Shown piece by piece: positions 19,670 through 28,031 of a stretch of 39,774 bases of DNA. Position 1 is the first letter of the stretch. Each line of letters starts with the position of its first letter. The DNA lies in the NCBI GenBank assembly GCA_035454885.1, contig DATIGE010000067.1, forward strand, positions 1 to 39,774, in the 5' to 3' direction. The position numbers and the translations under genes were made by a program. A model generated the notes under the pieces. The model saw only the letters and a list, made by a program, of their open reading frames with translations, ran no database searches and was not told where the DNA came from. This stretch comes from a bacterium (lineage in GTDB: Bacteria; UBA10199; JACPAL01; GCA-016699445).

Positions 19670-19698
19670 TTGCCCGAAGCCCAGGATCGGCCTATACT
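19670..19698 (+). promoter_or_regulatory. Promoter for the secreted Cys-rich protein gene
   Basis: TTGCCC (19670-19675), 17-nt spacer, TATACT (19693-19698). The start point would be near 19705, leaving a 25-nt leader before the GTG at 19730. Confidence 0.55.
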
Positions 19699-19729
19699 GG
19701 GTTTATCCCTCGAGAAATGAGCATGACCG

Positions 19730-20626
19730 GTGCGCCTGTCTGTCCTGGTGTCGGTCTTTCTGAGCCTTGTTCTTGAAGCGCAGGCAGGCCCTCCCGCCGT
19801 CCAGACCGGGGTCCCGGCCGCCGAAGGCCCGCAAGTCCTATTGCCGCCGGCCCCGCGCTGTTCGCTCGAAATGGCCTACAAAGGCCAAATGGTCTGCCGC
19901 TGGAACAACCTCGAGATCGAATCCGTGCAGAATCGCCTCCTTTTCAAATATCCGTACAAAGCTTACGACTACTCCCTCGCGATCAAGGCGAAGGATCGCG
20001 AACTGACATTGTATTATGGTTCCGTCAGTTATTCTGGCTCCTTAGATTGCGAGAAAGGGTGCTTGCAGCCGGTGACGACGATCTCTGACTGCGCCAATAT
20101 GGCCGTCGCGGCCCAGCAGGGGAACATCTTTTTCTCGGTCTATGTGGTCTTTTACCAGCCGATCGATCTCAAGAATGGCAAGGCCCAGAATATGTTCGAC
20201 CAGCTCATGAACAAGAATCAGGCCACCGTCTTTCTGGACAACATTGACGTCCACGAAGTGGGATGCCTCGTGAATCGATCCGCCCAAATACTTCCCGCCC
20301 CCCTCTATCAACCCCCTCAGAACGAGGTCGATTCGTTTCCACCCCCGCCTCTGGAGCCGACCGACGCGCCCAGCCGGTGGACTCCGGGGTGGTCCTCGGG
20401 CTATTCCCCATCGCCGGGCGTGACAAAGTATTGCCAGGGACTTAAACAGGGATGCCTGGCCAGCGCCGGTACAGAGAAAGAAATTCAGCAGGATTGCTAT
20501 TCCGATTATCAGGCGTGTATCAGCGAGTCCAATTGTGACGTAAAACGCATCGTCTGCCTTGAAGACGGACAACTCACGGATGATACCTGCGAGGCCAATT
20601 ACAAGGCCTGCCAGGCGAAATTTTAG
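19730..20626 (+). CDS. Secreted cysteine-rich protein of unknown function
   Basis: I do not recognise this 298-residue protein. A signal peptide (RLSVLVSVFLSLVLEAQA, cleavage after residue 19) predicts export. The mature part has a folded region with scattered cysteines (about 45-185), a Pro-rich linker (about 190-235, with PPPPL) and a C-terminal block of about 60 residues with eight cysteines in spaced pairs (YCQGLKQGC, DCYSDYQAC, CDVKRIVC, CEANYKAC), likely disulfide-bonded in the periplasm or outside. The GTG start is the only one in frame with the signal peptide. Lower GC and its own promoter suggest an independently acquired gene between aguB and aguA. Confidence 0.75.
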   Translation: MRLSVLVSVFLSLVLEAQAGPPAVQTGVPAAEGPQVLLPPAPRCSLEMAYKGQMVCRWNNLEIESVQNRLLFKYPYKAYDYSLAIKAKDRELTLYYGSVSYSGSLDCEKGCLQPVTTISDCANMAVAAQQGNIFFSVYVVFYQPIDLKNGKAQNMFDQLMNKNQATVFLDNIDVHEVGCLVNRSAQILPAPLYQPPQNEVDSFPPPPLEPTDAPSRWTPGWSSGYSPSPGVTKYCQGLKQGCLASAGTEKEIQQDCYSDYQACISESNCDVKRIVCLEDGQLTDDTCEANYKACQAKF

Positions 20627-20683
20627 GGATATCCATCTTGACGCCTCCCGTACGGGGATGATTAAGGTCCCCCCTCACGAAGC

Positions 20684-21739
20684 ATGAGATCGACTCTCAG
20701 AGAACAGGGCTACCGCATGCCCGCGGAATTCGAGCCGCACGAGGCGACCTGGCTCGCCTGGCCGCACAATCCCGAGACCTGGCCCGGTCGGCTCAAGTTC
20801 ATCCCCCCCATCTGGATCCAGATGATCAAGCCGCTGCACGTGCATGAGACGGTGCACGTGTGCGTCAACGACGCCGCGATGGAGGCGGAGGTGCAGGCCA
20901 TTTTGAAGCGCCACGACATCGGGCGGAACGTCGTTCTGCATCAGATCCCCACAAACGACGCCTGGGCGCGGGATCACAACGCGATTTTCGTGAAACGGAA
21001 TGGTGATGTAGGGGCGCATGGCCATGCGCCCCTACTGGCGACCGATTGGATCTTCAATTCATGGGGCAAGAAATATGGCCCCTGGGACCTCGATGACGTC
21101 GTCCCCCAACACGTCGCCAAATACCTAAATGTTCCGTGCATTCAACCCGGCATCGTCCTCGAAGGCGGTTCCATCGACGTCAACGGCAAGGGCACGCTCC
21201 TCACCACCGAGCAGTGTCTCTTGAACAAGAACCGCAATCCCCACCTGAAGAGGGATGAGATCGAGCAGTACCTGAAGGATTATCTCGGCGTTTCGAACAT
21301 CCTCTGGCTGGGCGACGGCATCGTCGGCGACGACACGGACGGCCACGTCGACGACATCACGCGCTTCGTCGCCCCGGACACGATCGTCACCGTGGTCGAG
21401 GAGGACCCGGCCGACGAGAACTACAAACCGCTTCAAGACAACCTGAAGCGGCTTCAATCCATGAAGGATCAGGACGGGCGGCCTCTCAAGATTGTCACGA
21501 TCCCAATGCCCGGCCCCGTGGAATACGACGGCCAGCGGCTTCCCGCCTCCTATGCGAATTTCTACATCGCCAACGGCGTGGTGCTCGTGCCCATCTACAA
21601 TCATGCCAATGACCCAAGGGCCCTCGAGACCCTTCAAAAGTTGTTTCCCGCGCGGCGTGTGGTAGGGATCAACTGCGTGGAGATGGTGTGGGGACTGGGG
21701 GCCATTCATTGCGTCACACAGCAACAACCCAGGGTCTGA
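20684..21739 (+). CDS. aguA: Agmatine deiminase
   Basis: This 351-residue enzyme of the guanidino-group-modifying superfamily converts agmatine to N-carbamoylputrescine and ammonia. MPAEFEPHEATWLAWPHN, TNDAWARDH, the EGGSIDVNGKGT segment, DDTDGHVDD and the C-terminal nucleophile C343 in AIHCVTQQ are all intact. Residues 109-117 (VGAHGHAPL) are extra compared with the usual FVKN-GE-AVDW region; they are encoded by a perfect 28-bp palindrome. The frame is kept, and active-site residues are unaffected, so the enzyme may still work. Its product feeds AguB, encoded upstream. The next gene starts within its 3' end. Confidence 0.95.
   Translation: MRSTLREQGYRMPAEFEPHEATWLAWPHNPETWPGRLKFIPPIWIQMIKPLHVHETVHVCVNDAAMEAEVQAILKRHDIGRNVVLHQIPTNDAWARDHNAIFVKRNGDVGAHGHAPLLATDWIFNSWGKKYGPWDLDDVVPQHVAKYLNVPCIQPGIVLEGGSIDVNGKGTLLTTEQCLLNKNRNPHLKRDEIEQYLKDYLGVSNILWLGDGIVGDDTDGHVDDITRFVAPDTIVTVVEEDPADENYKPLQDNLKRLQSMKDQDGRPLKIVTIPMPGPVEYDGQRLPASYANFYIANGVVLVPIYNHANDPRALETLQKLFPARRVVGINCVEMVWGLGAIHCVTQQQPRV
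21008..21035. repeat. 28-bp perfect palindromic repeat inserted in aguA
   Basis: The sequence from 21008 to 21035 equals its own reverse complement (14-bp half-site GTAGGGGCGCATGG). It begins exactly at a codon boundary and encodes VGAHGHAPL. GTAGGGGCG-type palindromes are known as dispersed repeats in several environmental bacterial genomes, so this is probably one copy of a genome-wide family. No second copy was found in this window. Confidence 0.85.
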
Positions 21740-23079
21740 CGGCATTTCTTGCGGCATTCGCACTTTTCTCTTGTTCCCGGTCCAAGCCGATCGAACCCGT
21801 CCTCGAGTTCAAGAAGGAATCCGTCCTCCTCGACACGCTCCCCCAGGGTCTCAAGCCGGACGACCTCCAATTCAGCCCCGACGGGACCGAGTCGGTCTAC
21901 CGCTGGACGACCTCCGAGGGCCGCCAGGGCTTCGCGTTCAACGGACGCATCGAGCAGTATTACGACGCGGTCGGGGATTTCGTTTCGTACACACGCGACG
22001 GGTCGCACTACGCCTACACCGCCAAGAAGGACGGGAAGGCCTTCATCGTCTTCGACGGGACCGAGGGCGAGCCGTTCGACAAGCTGGCCGATCCCGCCTT
22101 GAGCGTCACGGGCCGGTCCCTCGCCTACGCCGCCAAAGCGGGGGAGGACGCCTTCATCGTCTTCAACGGCCGCCGCCTCGAAAACAAGGAGTACGAGCTC
22201 ATCCGGCCGCCGGACTTGAGCCCCGACGGAGGGCGCGTTGCCTATCAGGCCAAGAAACAAGGCCGATGGCTCACGGTCATCGACGGAAAGGAAGGCCCGG
22301 CCTTCGACGAGGTCCAGGAGGGGTATTTCAGCCCGGATGGCCGCTCCTTCGCCTACGCCGGGCGCCGCGGGTCGAGGTGGGTCTTCGTCCGGAACGGCAA
22401 GGTGAGCCGGGAATATGATGACGTGAGCGTTTATCCCGAGGCGGCCGCCGCCGACCTGTTCACGGCGCGGGAGGCCGGCAAGGAGTTTTGCGTTTTTCGT
22501 GGGAAAGAAGGCCTGAAGTACGACAAGGCGGGATGGCCCGCCGTGAGCCCGAACGGAAAGAAGATCGCCTACGACGCCGCCCGGGGAGGGGAATCCCTTG
22601 TCGTCCTCGAGAAGAGGGAGGGAAAGCCCTATGACAGCGTCGGCCGTCCGGTGTTCAGCCCCGATGGAAAGGAGATCGCCTACGACGCCGTCGAGGGGCG
22701 CAGGTTCCTCATGATCCGGAACGATCGGGAGCTGGCGGATTACAACGCCATGCCGGGCCCCGCCTTCAGTCCCGTGGGCGGCAGGCTTGCCTACAGCGCG
22801 GTCAACCGCGACGCGAGCCGGCACTTCGTCGTCGAGGAAGGATTGAAAGGGAAGGAGTACGACGACGTCGGGCTCCTGGTCTGGAGCCGGGACGGCCGCC
22901 ACCTGGCCTACAGGGCGCGGGAAGGGGATAAAGAGTTCCTCGTCGTCGACGGCCGCGAGGGAAGCCCTTGCGACAAGGTCTTGAGCCTCGTGCCGCGGTT
23001 CAGCGACGACGGAAAATTGGTGGGCGCCAACGTCCTCAAGGGGCGCGAGGTCTGGTGGGTCGCGGAGCCGACGGAGTGA
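21709..23079 (+). CDS. Repeat-built beta-propeller lipoprotein
   Basis: The 456-residue protein has a lipoprotein signal ending in lipobox LFSC (lipidated C22) followed by polar SRSKP. The rest consists of about ten copies of a 40-45-residue unit: FSPDG(K) xIAY-A-x-GxxxFVVxDGKEGxxYDxV, for example VFSPDGKEIAYDAVEG and YFSPDGRSFAYAGRRG. This resembles TolB/WD40-like propeller blades. No catalytic residues are recognisable; a binding or scaffold role outside the inner membrane is inferred. The start is uncertain: TTG 21709 is preferred because it gives a compact signal peptide; GTG 21688 is an alternative. Either overlaps the end of aguA. Confidence 0.8.
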   Translation: MRHTATTQGLTAFLAAFALFSCSRSKPIEPVLEFKKESVLLDTLPQGLKPDDLQFSPDGTESVYRWTTSEGRQGFAFNGRIEQYYDAVGDFVSYTRDGSHYAYTAKKDGKAFIVFDGTEGEPFDKLADPALSVTGRSLAYAAKAGEDAFIVFNGRRLENKEYELIRPPDLSPDGGRVAYQAKKQGRWLTVIDGKEGPAFDEVQEGYFSPDGRSFAYAGRRGSRWVFVRNGKVSREYDDVSVYPEAAAADLFTAREAGKEFCVFRGKEGLKYDKAGWPAVSPNGKKIAYDAARGGESLVVLEKREGKPYDSVGRPVFSPDGKEIAYDAVEGRRFLMIRNDRELADYNAMPGPAFSPVGGRLAYSAVNRDASRHFVVEEGLKGKEYDDVGLLVWSRDGRHLAYRAREGDKEFLVVDGREGSPCDKVLSLVPRFSDDGKLVGANVLKGREVWWVAEPTE

Positions 23080-23087
23080 AAGTCAAT

Positions 23088-23861
23088 ATGGCCGCGGAGC
23101 GTCTCCAAAAAATACTGGCCGAGGCGGGCGTCGCCTCCCGCCGCGAGGCGGAGCGGATGATTGTGAACGGACGCATCCGCGTGAACGGCGAGATTGCGCG
23201 CGAGTTGGGGACGAAGGCCGATCCGCAAAAGGACACGATTACCGTCGACGGCAAGCCGATTCGATCCGCCGAGAAGAAGGTCTATCTCGCATTCCACAAG
23301 CCGGTGAACGTGATGGTGACGCGAAAGGACCCGGAAGGGCGGCCGACGGTCTTCGACTACCTCAAGGAAGTTCCGGAACGCGTGAACTACGTCGGCCGTT
23401 TGGATTTTGATTCCGAAGGGCTCTTGTTGCTCACGAACGACGGCGATCTGCTGGCCCGGCTCACGCACCCGCGCTACGAGGTGCCCAAGACCTACCACGT
23501 GAAGGTCGTGGGCCGCGTCACGCGGGAGACTCTCGCGAAGATCGCCAAGGGCGTCGACGTCGGCGCATTCGTCTCCCAGCCTTCTAAAGCCAGGATTTAC
23601 AAAGAGAACCCCAACAATACCTGGGTCGAGGTGGTCCTCAAGGAAGGGAAAAACCGGGAGGTCCGGAGAATCTTCGAGGCGTTGGGTCATAAGACGATGC
23701 GCCTGATCCGCATGGCGGTCGGGCCCGTGAGACTCAATGACCTGCCCGCGGGACGGTGGCGGGCGCTGGATCGCAAAGAGATCCAGGCGCTTTCGGAGTC
23801 AGCGGCTGCGCCGGAGTCAAAGCCGCGAAATCCTTCTTCACATGCTCCCACCGGCGCTTGA
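23088..23861 (+). CDS. rluB: Ribosomal large-subunit pseudouridine synthase, RluB type
   Basis: The 257-residue RsuA-family enzyme isomerises uridine in 23S rRNA (RluB acts at U2605 in E. coli). An S4 RNA-binding domain (about 1-60, ERLQKILAEAGVASRREAE) precedes the catalytic domain with FHKPVNVMVTRKDP, the catalytic aspartate in GRLDFDSEGLLLLTNDG, and KTYHVKV. The C-terminal motif EGKNREVRRIFEALGH is present. A GTG at 23076 overlapping the previous stop codon is an alternative start. The 3' end overlaps the convergent radical SAM gene by 128 bp, the tail SESAAAPESKPRNPSS being disordered. Confidence 0.93.
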   Translation: MAAERLQKILAEAGVASRREAERMIVNGRIRVNGEIARELGTKADPQKDTITVDGKPIRSAEKKVYLAFHKPVNVMVTRKDPEGRPTVFDYLKEVPERVNYVGRLDFDSEGLLLLTNDGDLLARLTHPRYEVPKTYHVKVVGRVTRETLAKIAKGVDVGAFVSQPSKARIYKENPNNTWVEVVLKEGKNREVRRIFEALGHKTMRLIRMAVGPVRLNDLPAGRWRALDRKEIQALSESAAAPESKPRNPSSHAPTGA

Positions 23862-24792
23862 TCTCGTTGATCGTGCCTTGAACAATGGTCGGCTTCTCGA
23901 CGCGGTAGTGAAGGTAGTAGGGGACCACGCAGCCGCAGCGGTCGCAGTCGGCCTTGGGGCCGAGCATGCATTTTTCCTTCACCTCGCCGTGGGTGGTGAG
24001 CGAGGCGCCCTTTTTCTCGAAGATGCAGTTGTCCGTCACCTTCCTGGAGTTGTACGACTTCATGAGTTCCAGGACCCGATCCGGCATCGCGATGAAATCC
24101 CCGTATTTCTTCTTGAGGTCCTTCAACTGGTCCAGGACCGCGTCGCGCCGTTCCCAGCCGATCCAGAGGTCCTCGCTCAAGCCCTCGATGGGCGTGTAGA
24201 AGTCGAACATGATGCCCTTCAGGTGCGTCGTCGTCGCCCAGTCGCGGACGACCTCCTCGATCGTGTCGACGTTGACGGAGGTGACGCACATGGCGCCCGT
24301 CACGTGCAGGTCCTTCCGGCTCACGTTCTTCTTCATCTGCTGGTAGAGGCCCTTTTGCCGGCGCATCTTTTCATGGGCTTCTTCGTTGCCGTCGATGGAG
24401 ACGTGGTAGTAGACGTCCGGCCAGTCGGGCAGGGGCATCGTGCCGTTGGTGACGATCAGGTTGTGGAGAAAATGCCTTTTGCAGCGCTCGATGACGCCTC
24501 GGCGGAGCATCGGCTCGCCCCCAACCCAGGTGCAGCTGTGCAGGAACTTCGACTTCCGCTTGAGCTCGATGATCTTGTTCTCCCATCCGTCGGCGTCCAA
24601 CGTCCCTTCCTGTTCCTGTTCAAAGAAATAGCAGTGCTCGCAGCGCAGGTTGCACTGGTCCGTGACGTCGACGGAAATGAAGGATCCCTTGGGAAAACCC
24701 ACGGTGAAGAAGAAAATCTGGGGGATGAGGTGATAGCGGAAAAAAGGGCGGAGTTCCGCGTCGGCCCCAAAACTCTTCTCGGCGGTTGACAT
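23734..24792 (-). CDS. Radical SAM protein of unknown substrate
   Basis: The 352-residue protein has the radical SAM cluster motif CNLRCEHC (C47, C51, C54) after a strand FISVDVTDQ. The GGEP motif (WVGGEPML) and SIDG (YYHVSIDGNEE) confirm the fold. The C-terminal part contains a second cysteine set (DNC, EKC, ADCDRCGC) that may bind an auxiliary Fe-S cluster, as in SPASM/twitch enzymes. The N-terminus has a hydrophobic FFRYHLIPQIFFFTVGF stretch before the barrel. It stands alone, divergent from a small orphan gene and convergent with rluB. Substrate cannot be inferred from neighbours; peptide or lipid modification are both possible. Confidence 0.85.
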   Translation of the reverse strand: MSTAEKSFGADAELRPFFRYHLIPQIFFFTVGFPKGSFISVDVTDQCNLRCEHCYFFEQEQEGTLDADGWENKIIELKRKSKFLHSCTWVGGEPMLRRGVIERCKRHFLHNLIVTNGTMPLPDWPDVYYHVSIDGNEEAHEKMRRQKGLYQQMKKNVSRKDLHVTGAMCVTSVNVDTIEEVVRDWATTTHLKGIMFDFYTPIEGLSEDLWIGWERRDAVLDQLKDLKKKYGDFIAMPDRVLELMKSYNSRKVTDNCIFEKKGASLTTHGEVKEKCMLGPKADCDRCGCVVPYYLHYRVEKPTIVQGTINEIKRRWEHVKKDFAALTPAQPLTPKAPGSLCDPAPATVPRAGH

Positions 24793-24824
24793 AAGGAGGG
24801 GAGAAATAGTTCATTCCCCGCGTG

Positions 24825-25139
24825 ATGACAATTACGAATTTCGGATCCGGAGAAGTCGAAATCTCGGACGATCAGGGGCGCCGGACCCGTCTGGACCGGG
24901 AGTCCGCCAACCGTTTGGTGATGGCCGGGCGGATGCATACGGTCGCGGAATTCGTGGAGAAACTGCCGGCCCTGATCGCGAGCGCCGAGATCGCAGCGGC
25001 CCTGCGCGAGACCTTCGAAAAGGCCTCGACCTCGACCGACAAGTGGAACGTGAAGGAAAAGTTCGCCCGCCTCCGGACGCTGGCCAAGGGCTATGAACCG
25101 GCGAATCCCGGCGACGTCGTGGAAACCGTTTCCTTTTAA
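24825..25139 (+). CDS. Small protein of unknown function
   Basis: I do not recognise this 104-residue protein. It is soluble, with a beta-like N-terminus ([20 protein letters not shown]) followed by charged helical sequence. There is no signal peptide and no cysteine. GTG at 24822 directly precedes the chosen ATG. No Shine-Dalgarno is present; TTGACA at 24786-24791 could be a -35 with a poor -10. It is divergent from the radical SAM gene and its stop overlaps that of aconitase by 4 bp. Confidence 0.6.
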   Translation: MTITNFGSGEVEISDDQGRRTRLDRESANRLVMAGRMHTVAEFVEKLPALIASAEIAAALRETFEKASTSTDKWNVKEKFARLRTLAKGYEPANPGDVVETVSF

Positions 25140-27919
25140 TCCGACAGCAATTTCCTCAGAACATACGGCAGGATCCCGCCGTGGCGGTAGTAGTGGATCT
25201 CCTGCGGGGTGTCGATGCGCACGAGCGCGGGAAAGCGGATGGCGCTCCCGTCCTCGCGTTCGGCGCGGACGGTGATCTCTCGGCCGTCATGGAAGTTTCC
25301 CTCGATGGCGTCGGCCAGCCCGACGATGTCGTAGACCTCGCGGCCGCTCAATCGGAGCTTTTCGGCGTTGTCGCCGGGGAGGAACTCGAGCGGGACGATG
25401 CCCATGCCGACCAGGTTGCTCCGGTGGATGCGCTCGAAGCTCTCGGCGATGACGGCCTGGACGCCCAAGAGCATCGGACCCTTGGCCGCCCAGTCGCGCG
25501 ACGACCCCGATCCGTACTCCTTGCCGGCGATGACGATGAGTGGAGTCCCCTCCTTCCGGTACTTCACGGACGCTTCGAAGATGGACATCTGCCCGCTGTC
25601 CGGGAAATGGACGGTGACGCCGCCCTCGGCGCCGCCCGCGAGTTTGTTCTTCAGCCGGATGTTGGCGAACGTGCCCCGCATCATGACCTCATGATTCCCG
25701 CGCCGGGCGCCGTAGGAATTGAAGTCCTCGAACTTGACACCGTGCTCCAGCAAATACTTGCCCGCCGGACTGTCTTTCTTGATCGAGCCCGCGGGGGAGA
25801 TGTGGTCGGTCGTGATGCTGTCGCCCAGGAGCGCCAGGACGCGGGCCTTCTTGATGTCGCCGACCTCGCCGGGTTCCCGGGAGAGGTCGTCGAAGTAGGG
25901 CGGGTTGCGGACATAGGTGGACGCGCCGTCCCAGCCGTACGTGTCGCCCTCGGGAACGGCGATGGCCCTCCAGGCCTTGTCGCCTTGATAGACGTCGCCG
26001 TACTTCTTCCGGAACATCTCCGAGTTGATGGCCTTCTTCACGGCCGCGGCGATCTCCTCGTGCGTGGGCCAGATGTCCTTCAAGGTGACGGGCTTTCCGT
26101 TCTTATCCTGGCCCAGCGCGTCCTTCGTGAGGTCCACGTCGATCATGCCAGCCAGCGCATAGGCGACGACGAGCGGCGGCGAGGCGAGATAATTCGCGCG
26201 GACGTCGGGGTTGACCCGCCCCTCAAAGTTGCGGTTGCCCGAGAGAACGGCCGCGGCGACGAGATTGCCCGATTCGATCGCCTTGGAGACCGGGGCGGGC
26301 AGGGGGCCGCTGTTGCCGATGCACGTGGTACAGCCGTAGCCCACGGTGTGGAAGTTGAGTTTTTCAAGATAGGGCGTGAGCCCCGCCTCGTTCAAATATT
26401 CGGTCACGACCTGCGATCCCGGGGCGAGACTCGTCTTGACCCACGGCTTGACCGAAAGGCCTCTTTCCACCGCCTTCTTGGCGAGGAGGCCCGCCGCGAT
26501 CATGACGGACGGATTCGAGGTATTCGTGCAGCTCGTGATAGCGGCGATGACGACCGATCCGTGCTTCAAAGTGAAGGACTGGCCGTCGAGCGAGGTCATC
26601 ACGCCGTCGCCCTCGCGCCGGGGCTCGTCGACCTTGAGCGCGTGATTGTCCCCGCCTTCGCCCACCCAATTGCCGACGGCGGCCTTCGCGGGCTCAGGCG
26701 TCGGAAGCTTCTTCACCATCGTGCTCAAGGACTCGTGAAAATTCTTGGCGACGCCGGCCAGCGTCAGCCTGTCTTGCGGGCGCTTGGGCCCCGCGAGGCT
26801 CGGTTCCACGGCCGCCAGGTCGAGTTCGAGCGTGTCGGAATACTCCGGATCGGGGCTCGCCGGCGTGTAGAAGAGACCTTGTTCCTTCAAATACGCCTCG
26901 ACCAGGGCGATCCGTTCCTTGGGCCGCCCGGAGAGCTCAAGATAACGCAGGGTCTCTTGATCGACGGGAAAGAACCCGCAGGTCGCTCCGTACTCCGGGG
27001 CCATGTTGGCCACCGTCGCGCGGTCGGCGAGCGTGAGGGCGATGGCGCCGGGCCCGTAGAACTCGACAAATTTTCCGACGACGCCTTTCTTCCGGAGCAT
27101 CTGGGTGACGGTCAGGACGAGATCGGTCGCCGTGACGCCTTCGCGCAGCGTGCCGTACAGACGGAAGCCGACCACCTCCGGGATGAGCATCGACGTCGGC
27201 TGCCCGAGCATGGCCGCCTCGGCCTCGATGCCGCCGACGCCCCATCCGAGCACGCCCAGCCCGTTGATCATCGTCGTGTGCGAGTCCGTGCCGATGACCG
27301 TGTCGGGGTACGCCCACACGGCCCCATCCCCGCCCTTTTCCTTCATCACCACGCGCGCCAGATACTCGAGGTTGACTTGATGCACGATCCCCGTGTCCGG
27401 AGGGACGACCTTGAAGTTAGCGAAGGCCTTCTGGCCCCAGCGCAAGAAGGCGTACCGTTCCTTGTTCCGCGAAAATTCGATCTCCGCGTTTTGCCTGAGG
27501 GCGTCGGAGGTCCCATAGTGATCCACCTGCACCGAATGGTCGATCACGAGCTCGACCGGCTGGAGGGGGTTGATCTTTTTGGGGTCGCCCCCCATGCGCC
27601 TCATGGCGTCGCGCAGGGCCGCCAGGTCCACCACGGCCGGCACGCCCGTGAAGTCCTGCAGGAGGACGCGAGCGGGCATGAAGGCGATCTCGCGATTCGG
27701 TTTGGCCTTGGGGTCCCACTTGGCGAGGGCCTCGATCTCGGAGGCGGTGACGGTCTCCCCGTCCTCGAGACGGAGCAGGTTTTCCAGGAGGATGCGAAGG
27801 GTGAAGGGGAGGCGGGAGAGCGTGAACCCCTTCTTTTCTAACGCATTGAGTCGAGCGATTTTTAAGGGATTTCCCCCCACATTCAAGAGGGCGTGAGAGC
27901 CGTAGGTATTTTGAATCAT
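25136..27919 (-). CDS. acnA: Aconitate hydratase A
   Basis: This 927-residue TCA-cycle enzyme interconverts citrate and isocitrate through a 4Fe-4S cluster. The cluster cysteines lie in [12 protein letters not shown] and [31 protein letters not shown] and the C-terminal swivel domain with [15 protein letters not shown] and [14 protein letters not shown] identify the AcnA/IRP type. The ATG at 27919 ([16 protein letters not shown]) matches family starts; an in-frame ATG at 27955 would add 12 residues. No other TCA genes are adjacent. An inverted repeat lies about 70 bp upstream, in the divergent promoter region. Confidence 0.97.
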   Translation of the reverse strand: MIQNTYGSHALLNVGGNPLKIARLNALEKKGFTLSRLPFTLRILLENLLRLEDGETVTASEIEALAKWDPKAKPNREIAFMPARVLLQDFTGVPAVVDLAALRDAMRRMGGDPKKINPLQPVELVIDHSVQVDHYGTSDALRQNAEIEFSRNKERYAFLRWGQKAFANFKVVPPDTGIVHQVNLEYLARVVMKEKGGDGAVWAYPDTVIGTDSHTTMINGLGVLGWGVGGIEAEAAMLGQPTSMLIPEVVGFRLYGTLREGVTATDLVLTVTQMLRKKGVVGKFVEFYGPGAIALTLADRATVANMAPEYGATCGFFPVDQETLRYLELSGRPKERIALVEAYLKEQGLFYTPASPDPEYSDTLELDLAAVEPSLAGPKRPQDRLTLAGVAKNFHESLSTMVKKLPTPEPAKAAVGNWVGEGGDNHALKVDEPRREGDGVMTSLDGQSFTLKHGSVVIAAITSCTNTSNPSVMIAAGLLAKKAVERGLSVKPWVKTSLAPGSQVVTEYLNEAGLTPYLEKLNFHTVGYGCTTCIGNSGPLPAPVSKAIESGNLVAAAVLSGNRNFEGRVNPDVRANYLASPPLVVAYALAGMIDVDLTKDALGQDKNGKPVTLKDIWPTHEEIAAAVKKAINSEMFRKKYGDVYQGDKAWRAIAVPEGDTYGWDGASTYVRNPPYFDDLSREPGEVGDIKKARVLALLGDSITTDHISPAGSIKKDSPAGKYLLEHGVKFEDFNSYGARRGNHEVMMRGTFANIRLKNKLAGGAEGGVTVHFPDSGQMSIFEASVKYRKEGTPLIVIAGKEYGSGSSRDWAAKGPMLLGVQAVIAESFERIHRSNLVGMGIVPLEFLPGDNAEKLRLSGREVYDIVGLADAIEGNFHDGREITVRAEREDGSAIRFPALVRIDTPQEIHYYRHGGILPYVLRKLLSD

Positions 27920-27987
27920 TGGGTTTCCCGTCTCCTTCTCCCGTTTGAGGCCCATGAGCGTATCCGCTGCCCCTTAGACCCGCAACA

Positions 27988-28010
27988 TTTATTGGCATCG
28001 TGCCGATAAA
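27988..28010. promoter_or_regulatory. Inverted repeat in the acnA-divergent intergenic region
   Basis: TTTATTGGCA (27988-27997) and TGCCGATAAA (28001-28010) pair over 10 bp with one G-T pair and a 3-nt loop. It sits between the divergent acnA and the gene at 28032, where an operator would be expected. As RNA it would be a hairpin in the leader of the plus-strand gene. Role unknown. Confidence 0.4.
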
Positions 28011-28031
28011 AACAACTGGAGATCCATCAAA

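Noticed and set aside
25181-27841. 886-codon open frame opposite acnA
   Set aside because: Antisense of a complete aconitase; Asp/Arg/Gly-rich nonsense sequence.
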